Shown here: positions 50,444-60,445 of the stretch, in pieces | How the letters are laid out: each line of letters begins with the position of its first letter | Position numbering within the stretch: position 1 is the first letter of the stretch | Assembly: GCA_027603065.1 (NCBI GenBank) | Contig: JADGJP010000014.1 | Location: 521,061 to 585,060, forward strand | Direction: 5' to 3' | DNA length: 64,000 nucleotides | DNA from: Geranomyces variabilis | Lineage: Eukaryota > Chytridiomycota > Chytridiomycetes > Spizellomycetales > Powellomycetaceae | Program-made: the position numbers and the translations under genes | The notes under the pieces: generated by a model | The model's database searches: none | Seen by the model: the letters and a program-made list of their open reading frames with translations, nothing else | What the model was told of the DNA's origin: nothing

Positions 50444-53400
50444 TTATAGTGCGAGTCTCCTTCCTTTTTGCATCACTTTTTGCGTCTTTCTCACTGAATT
50501 CTTCCTTGCGTTGTAGAACGGTAAAGAGTCCGGATCCTCCTGCGACATGCGAGCCATTTGCAGTCGGTCAAACTTTTCCCCAATATCCATCATATCCTCA
50601 ACCTGCCCGTCCGACCCGTCGTCTGGTACCTGCCCGCCATATTGCGCTTCATACCACTGCTCAAACTCCGTCATAAGCTTCTGCCGGCATTGGTCAACCA
50701 GCCGAGAACAGTACTCGATGTCGGCACGTGTCGATCGCAGCGCGTCGAACCGTGTCCGATATTCTTCTTTTAGCTGTTTGAGGGAGTTGAGAAAGAGGTA
50801 CTCTTCCTCATCAATAATGATTTCATCCCCGGACTGGAGATCATCTGCAAAATTTGTCCGTTAGCGAGGCGCAGTTTTCAGCAATTTTCCCGTGCTCGTC
50901 GATCAACTTACTTGCAGTCCCGCGACCTGCGCGCTTCCGCTCTACACTTTCTTTTAACTCGTCAATTCGCCTCTTCAAATCATTAACGAGTTCCGCCGAC
51001 TCCTTTGCCACATGCCGTTTGTCCTTCAGGATAGTCTTGTTTTCGGCAAGTATCCGCGACATGTCCGCGCCGCGGCCTCGTTTAAAAGCTTCGAATTCTT
51101 CGGCTCGACTTGGGGGCGGGCCTAAAGGCTTTGCCGCTACATTGCTGTTGCTTTGTGGAAGAGGCAGCAGTCCGGTAAGGTCAGATGGTGCAAGCATTTC
51201 CATATGGCGGTAGGGGGAGGACGCTTCGGTCGCCGCCTGGGATGATCCAAAAAGCATATAGTCGGCGAGAGCATCAGCAACTGCAGCTTAAATCTGAACG
51301 GCAAGATGGCATTGCAGGGCTGGTCACCTCAGACCGAGCGTCATCATCGTCCTCCGCGCGTGCCGTATACGTTGCTTGAAGATTCACACGGCTCTTTAGT
51401 ACGCCGCGGGATTTGGCTGGTTTGACGGACCCCGCCGCTGCAGCAAGTCCGCCAGCGGTGGTGCGGCCAGTGATTGGCGCCTGTCATTTGCGAAGGCAAC
51501 AATCAATTTTTTCAAAGCGCAGAATAGGTAATTCCTGTGCTATCCGGACGTCTTACCAGGCCGACACCAAAGCCGCTGCCTTCAAGATCTCCCACACCTT
51601 CTTCTTTATCGTCTAAGCCACGGGCGCCCTGAATGGAAAGAAGACGCTTAGCTGCCCTTACGAAAACTTCAGCGACTTTGCATGCAAGCAATCCCGTACC
51701 AGTTGTATTGTATCATGCGCTTCTTCTTTGGCGGCCGTGCCGCCCAGCACACTTTTATGTATCCGCTGCCAGTCTTCATTTTCTTGCTCAAGTCCTTTGT
51801 ATAGCACGCGCATCTGGTGAAATAGTTCCTTCACCTGCCGCAAGCTGACAATCTGGGCAAAAGCACATCGAAAGCCAACGGTAATACAATAAAGATCAGT
51901 CTTCCGCCTGGCGTCACGTCACGGTCATTGCCGTGATATAAACACCTCACCTCCAAGTCTTCATCCTCGTTATCCAAGAAATTCTTCACCAGCTTCTGCA
52001 GCTCCACACGTTGTGGTTCGGTAAACGGTTCATGCTGAACATGGCTGCGATTGCTCAGAGTGTCGTGCATTGAGAGCTCCTGCTTGAGTTCCCGGATCTC
52101 GCGTTCGTACTTCTTGATCAGCGCCACGGGATCATACTGTACGTTGAGCTCGGGGGTGTTGGTCACACACATCATGCGAGTGGCAAAGCGCAGTGTAGAT
52201 ATTGTTTCTTCGATAAAGCTCCGTTCACCTGTTGACATGAGTGGAGGGGACAGGGGAGGCCAGACGTGTGGTTAGGGTTCTGTGTAATGCGATGCGTACG
52301 AACGCTAAGATAAATTACATCGGACGTTTGCAATCATAAGAGTATTGCAATTTCCACCCAGAGCATCACGGAGTACGTTTGTGAGCTTAGACTGACGGTA
52401 TGGGATATGACCCCTGGAGAAAAGGCAGTTGTGTGGATACGTTGGTACTGACGGCAAATTCTTGAGACAGTCTGAGCAACATACCGTTTTTTATCCGCCA
52501 ACGCGATGATCACTTGCTCCAGGAATGTGAGCGACTTGTTTATGTCTGATAGACGAGAAGAAACACAGCTAAGCATCCATTCTCATAGGCTTTACTGAAT
52601 CTAGGGAAGGCGCAAAGCGGGTTCCAACTGAAGGACAACCGTGAACATACACATGGCTTCCCGTAGCGAGACGCCAGTCGTTTGTGTTTTCGACAATCGT
52701 TCCGATCCCGCAAGGTCGACCAAATTTAGCTTGCTGTACAGGACTTTCTCGGACGACTCAACACGCGATCGTGATTCAAGCCAAATGGTGAATATGCAAT
52801 GGGAACTGAGCGCATGGATGTGTCAAAAGTCTTTAAGTTAGCTCAGCCTTTAGAAAAGTTGCAAGGATTTTGGCAAAGGATGCGCACCGTGATGAGTTGC
52901 GGTTCAGTTGGTGCTCGGCAATTGAGCGCGTCGTCTCGCCTTCAAACAGGTAGCTAAGCGCCTCTTCCTCCGTGTTGGCCACTCGGACTGTTAGTCCCTT
53001 AACCTGTGCCGTGCCTTTTAACAGAATGAACCAAAACCTCACTTGTTGAAGCAAGAACTGCAAAGCACTCATGGAAAGAATCTGCTATTACCGTTTTGAT
53101 CCTCGACGACGTTCAGACCGTTGTCACCCTTCACAACCTCTGGTATCGCGCCGAGCAGGTCTACCATTTGCTCATTGTAGATCTCAATGTAAGAGATTCT
53201 GGCAGTGTAGGAGAGTTGTGGGCGATCGGCCATCTCGCGAAACACTTGAGAGATGGAGCGAGGGATCAGACCGCGGTGTTTGTAGTTTTCCGAGGCCCCC
53301 GTCCTGAGGTTGACAGCTCGGGCCGTCAGTTGACGCTTGATATTAGAAGCTGCTGTCACCTAGCAGAGGCTCTTACATTGTAAATGTCTTCCCCGCTCCT

Positions 53401-53936
53401 AAAAGCAGCCGTTAGTTTTAAGGGTATCGCGCGGCGCGGCGCACGGAAGATTCAATGACGAACCGGTCTGTCCATAAGCCATTATCGTCCCTAAGCATTC
53501 CCAAAAGATCAACGACAAAGGTCCCGTTTGTCAGCCTGCAGCTCCAATCCTCCAGTGCCTCCGAGGAGCTGGTAAAGATCGCACCGTTATATCCGTCAAG
53601 CAGCCCTTTCATGATGGCGTTCACACATTCCTCATACACCGCCTCCTGCGAAGCATTATGCAGCAGATTGTCGAAGCGAAAGTCCCAATCCTCCTGCTGG
53701 TTATTGATATAGCCTCCCTCTACGCTCTTTGGAATGTGGATGTGGATGGCCTTTTTTGGCGCAGAATAAGTTATTTTCGAAAACAGAATTGTCAGTTTTA
53801 CATGTTGCAGAGCTCTCGAAACTAGCAAGCGTATCCTCTTTACTTTGTGATCAGGTGTGAACTTGATCAGATCATCGGCAAGTTCGGCTGTAGGACGGGT
53901 GCGCACGACCACGCGGACATGCTTGGATTTTGACAT
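50444..53936 (-). CDS. KIF9: Kinesin-9 family motor (KIF9 type), axonemal
   Basis: Many small exons; start 53936 ([20 protein letters not shown]), stop at 50444. Motor domain: [20 protein letters not shown], then a P-loop [16 protein letters not shown] assembled from exons 53490..53464 (27 nt) and 53398..53377 (22 nt). Then [54 protein letters not shown] (switch I), [15 protein letters not shown] (switch II), [20 protein letters not shown] and [20 protein letters not shown]. The tail keeps KIF9 blocks: [55 protein letters not shown]. Kinesin-9 is found in organisms with motile cilia or flagella and works on the central pair or axoneme. Exon ends in the tail (50850-52240) are approximate. Confidence 0.93.
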
Positions 53937-54066
53937 GACGGAAAAACAATGCTGTCCTCGATGGACGAACGACGAAACAAACGAGAATTTTCGACAGCGC
54001 GACCGAGTATTACGTAAGCAGAGCCCCGTTCGCCTCCAGCCTCACCTTCCTTCGCCCCACCAAACC

Positions 54067-54405
54067 ATGAGCTACTTGGTGCTGCAATCCAAAAATCAGC
54101 GCGGTACCGGCTTTAGCGGTTTCATTGCCAAATCCTACTCGCCTCGACGCGCGACCAATAACTGCTTTTCGAATCTTCTTCGCTTGTCACGGTAGAGATG
54201 TTCCTTGAGGATGAGCGTGGCACCTGAGTGGTGCCTCAGGCGGAATCGGAAAGCGAGTTCATTTCATTCAAAGATCAGAGCTCGTATGTAAAGGTATGAT
54301 TTATGAGCAGCGCAGAGCGCTACAACAGCCCCGCGGAGCAGCCTTCGCTCTACATGCAGAGGGACTACGGAGAATAGAGAAATCGCCACAACACTAGTTC
54401 TACTG
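54067..54405 (+). other. Possible small spliced gene or decayed coding DNA
   Basis: An ATG at 54067 opens MSYLVLQSKNQR up to a GT at 54104. After an AG near 54231 two alternative readings are open for about 25-50 codons, one of them ESEFISFKDQSSYVK. A GGCACC/GGTGCC inverted repeat lies in the putative intron (about 54213-54229). Frame cannot be fixed and no family is recognised. It lies between the divergent kinesin-9 start and the PAM17 stop; the rest of 53937-54485 shows nothing else. Confidence 0.2.
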
Positions 54406-54485
54406 GCGTACGCGGGACGAAAGTCTCCCACCACAAAAAACTCCCCTGCCAGCCGTGCACTTGTTGCAGCATATTCTGAGTGCGG

Positions 54486-55306
54486 CTAAAAGCTTTCATT
54501 CTGGCTTTTTGACGCAACAAACAGCCGCTGCTTCCTGCGCCAATCCCGATACGCGTCGACCGAGTCGATTTTCTCGCCATAATAGTCAGGCAAGCCGCTG
54601 TTCATCTGGCGGGGAATCGGGTTTGCAATGGGAATTTCTTTCGGACGGTTGGTCTTGATTAAATGCTGGAATACGCGATCACGGACGTCGAGACCTTCCG
54701 CCACAGATCTAAGCGAAATAAACACAGGGTGAAATGAAAAGCTTGTCAGACCGGATTGTTGTCCTATCAGGGGGCGGCCAAATCGATCACAAACGAAGCC
54801 TTCGCTTCTGCTCAATCGCACCTGTTCGTCTTGAGTCTCCACAGCTGTCCAAATAGCAACGTGCCCGCGGCAGAAGCCGCGCCAGCCACAGCAATGACAG
54901 CCAGAGCGTAAGCCATTGTCGGGTCCAGCGACATGATCTGGATGGTCGGGTCAAATTCCGCGACAGTGCCAAAGTAGTATCCGCCGCCTGCAAGGCCGGA
55001 CGCGCCGGCAATGAAGCCGCCGCTGCGTTCCCAGTTCCTACGCGATTTGCGCAAGGCAAAGTACTGATCCCATGTCACGGGAATTGGCGTTGTGTCCTCA
55101 GGAAAAAGCGGGTCGTCGTGGTCTGGGTCATTGGCAAGCGAGGAGGCAGAAGGAAAGGAGGAGGATGAAGAAGAGGACGAGGAGGCAAGCGCGCGGGCGA
55201 GAAGCGGCAGGTTCCGCGACCGCAGCAGCGGGGTGCCTCGCAGGCAAGAAGCGGTGGGTGCTCTGAGGACCGGCCTGAGGGCGGCGGACGTTTGGAGACC
55301 GAGCAT
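54486..55306 (-). CDS. PAM17: Pam17, subunit of the mitochondrial presequence translocase motor
   Basis: Exons 55306..54822 and 54708..54486, 235 aa. A mitochondrial presequence rich in Arg/Ser/Leu (MLGLQTSAALRPVLRAPTAS; later a run of nine Ser) precedes the conserved part: PVTWDQYFALRKSRRNWERS, two membrane spans (GGFIAGASGLAGGGYYFG and MAYALAVIAVAGAASAAGTL) separated by FDPTIQIMSLDP, and the C-terminal matrix part ending LPDYYGEKIDSVDAYRDWRR. Pam17 helps organise Pam16/Pam18 with TIM23. The family is essentially fungal, which supports the taxonomic call. The upstream ATG at 55372 is unlikely because it precedes the presequence. Confidence 0.95.
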
Positions 55307-55508
55307 TACTACGGGGAAGGAGAAAACGCAAGGTGGTGGATGAGCGCTGAGCAGCGAGAGAAAACGAGACAATTTTTTGCGACCGGGAGAAGCCGCTTGG
55401 CCTCAAACCTCAAAAGAAACCTGCCGCTGTCTGTCCGCCGCTCTCTCTCGTCGATCCCCACAAACTTCTCCTGCATTGCTCTCTCTCGCTCTCTCCCTCT
55501 CACTCACC

Positions 55509-56171
55509 ATGAGCGCTCTCGCATACCAACAGCAGTTTGACAACTACCTGGGCAAATTCAGGACCCTCCGTCGCATTGAAAAAGCCACCGGCGTGCCAAA
55601 GGTGCGAGTGGGCGATAAATGCTATCAAACAGGCTGGCGCCTCAGAGCGACCACAATTGACCTGCGCCGAGGCTTTCGTCCGCTAACTCATGTCTACATT
55701 CATTTACTTGGCCCCATCACCGACCGAAAACAGGTTTACTTCACCCTTGCAATTTACACCCTGGTTTCGATATCGGTGTTCTTCCAGCTCAAGGCCGGCT
55801 TCACGACCTCCCTTCTTGCCCTCATCTACCCCACCTACCGTATGTTTGAATCATCGTACAAGAACGATTCGGAAGGTCTGAAAGTCTGGGCCACCTACTT
55901 CTGGTTCTCGTCCCTGGTGAGCTTCGCCGAGCTCGCTCGCCCGGAGCAGTACGTGCCGCTTTTCTACGTCGCCAAACTAGTGATTTTGTTTGGGATGTTC
56001 CTCCCGGGGTACCTGGTAAGTACAAAGCACGAAGTCCGCGTCCGCCTCCCGATTTGTATCTGTTTAACGGCTTGTTTGTTCCGTCAGGGAGCCAAACATC
56101 TTCACGATGCTGTTGCACCGCTTTTTGTCCCGTTCTTTAAAGCTGCCGAGGATGCCGCCAAGCAGAACTAA
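55509..56171 (+). CDS. YOP1: Yop1/REEP5 ER membrane-shaping protein (TB2/DP1/HVA22)
   Basis: Exons 55509..55601, 55734..56015 and 56088..56171, 152 aa. Start MSALAYQQQFDNYLGKF, then IEKATGVPK joined to VYFTLAIYTLVSISVFFQ. Hydrophobic hairpins and LLALIYPTYRMFESSY, WATYFWFSSLVSFAEL and YVAKLVILFGMFLPGYLGAK follow; the end LHDAVAPLFVPFFKA is an amphipathic helix. These proteins insert wedge-like into the ER membrane and stabilise tubules with reticulons. Somewhat shorter than yeast Yop1 (180 aa) because the N- and C-termini are short. Divergent from PAM17, with 202 bases between starts. Confidence 0.94.
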   Translation: MSALAYQQQFDNYLGKFRTLRRIEKATGVPKVRVGDKCYQTGWRLRATTIDLRRGFRPLTHVYIHLLGPITDRKQVYFTLAIYTLVSISVFFQLKAGFTTSLLALIYPTYRMFESSYKNDSEGLKVWATYFWFSSLVSFAELARPEQYVPLFYVAKLVILFGMFLPGYLVSTKHEVRVRLPICICLTACLFRQGAKHLHDAVAPLFVPFFKAAEDAAKQN

Positions 56172-56358
56172 AAACACAGGACAAAGAAAGAGGGCAAAAC
56201 TCACGCATACCTGCACTCCAGCTGACTTCACCTGTACTTGATTCAAGCTCGGGCCATTTTTTCACATTAGCTACCTGACACGTCATTCCACCCTAATAAG
56301 ACCTAATAGACACTCTCAGAATCTGGCATGACCATATATCCAAGCTATAGTTTCAAAA

Positions 56359-58303
56359 CTACCGGGATCCGTTTATTGGCGGAAACAGAGCATTGCACAC
56401 TGGCTGAGCAAATATCCCAAACTGATTCTCGATCTCTGTACGTAAGTCGTCCGCCGGGTCGCTCAGTATTGCGTCCTCATCTGCGGCAGCCGCAGCTGCA
56501 GTTGAAGCTTGCCGATCCGCAAGCATTTGCTTTGCATGCGCCGTCATAATTTCCTGCGGGGAACAACCACGAGCAGAATATTAGGACACATAAGCAGGAG
56601 GGTAGCAACAGCGCAATGCTTTCCAAGACGAGTGCACTCACAACAACAGCATCCTTGCAAATCCGTGCCTCGTTCTTCCGCCCCACTTTTCCGTCCTCCT
56701 CCATCTCGTCCATCACGGCATTTAAACGCTCGCCAAACATGAGCAGGTTTGGAACGAGCAGGATTCTGACAGCTTCTTCCCCCAAAGCTTTGATCCCCAC
56801 AAGGCCTCCATATGCGGTGCTGAGGGGTTTTACTGGATCAATGAATGCGCGGAGCAAGGTTTTTGTAACGCGGGGCTGCAACGACTGGTAAGTCGCGCCG
56901 TAAGTCGTGCATATATGAGAAGCGAGAAGCGCGGCGTAGCGCCGTAGGGCCCAGTGGTCTTGCGTGCCTGCTTCGTCGCAAAGCCGTTTCGCAACAATAC
57001 AGGTCAGAATGTTGGGAATGAGTTGATGCAACTGCAGGGGCCAGGGCAAGTGCGATTGCCGTAAGAATTCAATACAATTAATCGAAAACAAGTTGACCGT
57101 GGGAGCCTTACGTATGGTTCCACAAACAAGTTGGGGTTGTCAAGCAGCGCCCGCGTTAAGCGCATCATTGCATGCGTTATGTGAAGCTTGCGTACGTTTT
57201 GCGAGACCTATGCAAAGCGCCAGCAGCAACACAAACAAAGTGTTAAACCCCTGTGCATGCTTGAGTAAAAATTACGCACTCACCTGCTCTGAAATAAACT
57301 GGATCAGGTAGGGGAGTAGCGGTTGAATCCCTGGATCCTTAGCAATGCTCTGCACCGCTAATGACCGCAATTCCTCTGACGTGCTGACCAACGCCTCCGT
57401 GATCTTCTCAAAATAAAGCTGCAACTCTTTTGTAAGAGCGCTTTTGATAAGCGCGTCACTTGAAGCTCGGTGCATGGATGGGTGTTGCTGCTGTTGGAGC
57501 AACAAGCCATGTGACAACGCGGCAGTCGTTGCATGAAGTGCGATGGTGGACGGTGCAAAGTTCCGCGCGCTGATTTCTACAAAGAACCGTCAGCTTATGA
57601 CCGCCGAAACTTGGGTCTGCATTGACTCTGCCGGCGAGGGCGGCGTGCGTCGTACCAGCTGGAGAGGGATTTTGAACAATTGCGGGTTGGACCCCCTCGA
57701 TCGCCAACCAGTGGGCAGTATATGCAACATCGAGCGGCACAGGTGGTAGCGGTCCATTGAGCATGTCCTCCAGGTCCAACTCGTGCTCATCAACGTAATA
57801 TATTTGCTGAGTACCCTGTATGATAAGCTGGAATTTGGACGCCTTGCCCGCTGACCAACCATATGTCGGCTGTAAAGAAGAATCTGAAAAATCAGTACAA
57901 GCATGCTATCCACGCAGTTGCTCAACGGGTAGAAAAAATCTCAACCTCAACGTTGCGGACCCGAAGCGCGTGATTAAGGTCCTCTGAAGTCAGGCGCAAA
58001 CGTTTGCCATGACGCATAAACTTTCCCGCTTCCTAAAATCAGAAACCTGTCAGCTAGCCCCGCAAGTCAAGATTGAGCAAGAACAAGGTCCTTTTCGCTC
58101 ACATGTACAATTTCCCGCAGTCGATATTCGATGTCTTGTGTTATGGCATTTGCAACATCGTCTTTAAGACTAATGCCAGCTGTGTCCGCAATAGCCTATT
58201 TTTTTTGCCACGAATGAGTTGAATGACGTTTGTCCTGTGTTGATCGGAAGCCGCCCAGCACCGGCTTCTCTACCGTCACAGAGTCTTTGGTGAATATGCT
58301 CAT
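56359..58303 (-). CDS. TAF6: TFIID/SAGA subunit TAF6
   Basis: Multi-exon. The start at 58303 gives [10 protein letters not shown] joined to [47 protein letters not shown] and HALRVRNVE: the histone fold that pairs with TAF9. A linker follows with PTYGW and [20 protein letters not shown]. The C-terminal HEAT domain has [69 protein letters not shown] and a short Ala/Glu-rich end in the last exon (stop 56359). It is a structural core of TFIID and, in fungi, SAGA. The histone fold is split over three exons. Introns in the 57100-57700 part were only partly placed. Confidence 0.93.
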
Positions 58304-58441
58304 TTCTCAGGGCGTTGTTATTATGCTCCGGGCTCAACGCTGTTTACAAATCGGAGCCGGAGAAAAAGCGCGGCAAACGAGGCACAAAAGGGACCTGCAC
58401 GCCCGCGTCGACATCTTCCTCACCCAACCGCGAGCAGTAAC

Positions 58442-60055
58442 ATGGCTGCCAAGACAATTTACGACTACTTAGTGATCGGCGCCGGCAGTGGAGGCGTGGC
58501 ATCCGCTCGTCGTGCTGCATCTTATGGTGCCAAAGTAGCTATCGTCGAGTCTGGTACGCATGGCAACCTCTGTGATATCCTGTGCAAGTGTAACTGACTA
58601 TGTCTCCCGCCGCGACAAGGCCGATTCGGGGGTACATGTGTTAACGTTGGCTGCGTTCCCAAGAAGATAATGTGGACTGCTGCGTCCTTTGCGGACGCGG
58701 TTCCTGAGCTCCGAGGCTACGGTTTCGATGTCAAAGTCAACTCGTTCGACTGGTCAACGGTGAAAAGGAAGCGTGACGCATATATAGAGCGCCTCAACGG
58801 CATCTACGAGCGTAACCTCGAGAAGGAGAAGGTGGAGAGCATTAGAGGTCTAGCAAAGTTTGTAGATCCAAAAACGGTGGAAGTGGATGGCGTACGGTAC
58901 GAGGGCAAACATATTTTGATTGCCACTGGAAGCTACGCCTGGATTCCTCAGGTGCGCCGTTTGCATTAACTCTACAAGTGGGGGGGGGGGGGGCGCAAGG
59001 GTGCTTGAGCTAAAGCTTTGTTACTGCTAGGTCCCCGGCGCGCAGGAGCACGGTTTGACGTCCGACGGCTTTTTCGAGCTTGATTACCTGCCCAAGAAAG
59101 TTGCACTAGTTGGGGGCGGCTATATTGCCGTCGAGCTGGCAGGCATTTTCAACGCCCTGGGCACCGATACAACTCTTTTCATCCGCCACGATGAGTTTCT
59201 CCGCGATTTCGATCCTATTATAGGCAAAACGGTTATGGAAACGTACGAGGCCGCTGGCGTGAAGATCATCAAAGGCTCTGCGCTCAAATCTGTTTCAAAC
59301 AACGCCGACAATATCAAAAAGAACCTTTCAATGGAGTTCGATGTCGGGTACGGCGACAAGAAGGCTCTCTCCAGTTTTGATGGGTTCGAAGAGATAGTCT
59401 TTGCTGTTGGCCGGAAGGCGCATACCGAGCCGCTCAACCTCGGCGTCACAAGCATCAAGACCGACGACCGGGATTACATTATCGCCGACGAGTGGCAGAA
59501 CACTAACGAGCAGAACATTTACGCCGTTGGCGACGTCACTGGAAAGGCTATGCTGACCCCAGTGGCTATTGCTGCCGGTCGTCGTCTGTCAGACCGCTTG
59601 TTTGGCAACAAGCCAAACTCAAAGCTGAGTTACGAAAACATTCCGTCTGTAATTTTCTCGCATCCCACCGCGGGAAGCTGCGGAATAACCGAAAACGAAG
59701 CGAACAAGCGGTACGGAGAGAACAACGTTAAAATTTACCAATCGAAGGTCAGTGCTTTGCAAGAGTAAGAACAAAATAGTAATTAATTCCTAACCTTTTT
59801 CAACTCTGTCTCTCAATCCGCTAGTTTGTTAACATGCATTTCGCGTTGACCGAGCATAAACAGCCGACTGTTTATAAACTTGTTTGCGCCGGACCGGAAG
59901 AAAAAGTTGTGGGCATGCACATCGTGGGCAAGGGGTCGGATGAGATTCTCCAAGGCTTTGCGGTCGCCATTAGTATGGGCGTTACAAAATCCCAGATGGA
60001 TTCAACCGTAGCAATTCATCCGACAGCAGCGGAAGAGCTCGTGACAATGAAATAA
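58442..60055 (+). CDS. GLR1: Glutathione reductase
   Basis: Exons 58442..58553, 58620..58951, 59031..59747 and 59825..60055, 463 aa (yeast Glr1 483). FAD motif [18 protein letters not shown]; the redox disulfide [16 protein letters not shown] is completed by the first splice. NADPH motif [18 protein letters not shown]; second FAD motif [21 protein letters not shown]-terminal active-site segment [14 protein letters not shown] with the catalytic His. It reduces glutathione disulfide with NADPH and keeps the cytosol and mitochondria reduced. The HPTxxEE end and lack of a C-terminal Cys/Sec pair separate it from animal thioredoxin reductase. No clear presequence. Divergent from TAF6, with 138 bases between starts. 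Confidence 0.96.
58980..58993. repeat. Poly-G tract in intron 2 of GLR1
   Basis: Fourteen G in a row, 37 bases before the acceptor of exon 3. Such a run is prone to length errors in sequencing and slippage in vivo, and could form a G-rich structure in the pre-mRNA. It does not touch coding sequence. Confidence 0.9.
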
Positions 60056-60445
60056 ATTTTTACCCACCCTAATGTTAGGATCTTCCATAATTGACGCTGG
60101 CCTCTTCTACCCTGGCCAGCCATGGCTTTGCGAGTGCGAGTGGGTGTGGCTAGCGCTTCTCGAGCTATGCGAAAGAAGCACAAAGGCGATCGCGCTCACC
60201 AAAGTTCCAGGCGCGCTGTCTCTTGCGCTGATTACACCGCGCGCGGGGTTTTCAAACTTATCCTGGAGTTGGCCGCTAATTCTTTGATATTGATGAAGGT
60301 ATGGACACTTTTCTTTCCGGCATCTCTTGAATGGAATGAGAAACCCCGCGGAGTTAGTTCCGCTCTGCCAGAGCGCACGCAAACGTGTTGCACGTAAACA
60401 AAGGCGAAGGTTAAAGCTCTTATAGGGACGGATTATCTTAATACG
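60056..60445. other. Intergenic region between convergent genes
   Basis: About 390 bases between the GLR1 stop and the stop of the next minus-strand gene. Short frames on both strands lack motifs. No RNA gene or repeat was recognised. Confidence 0.4.
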
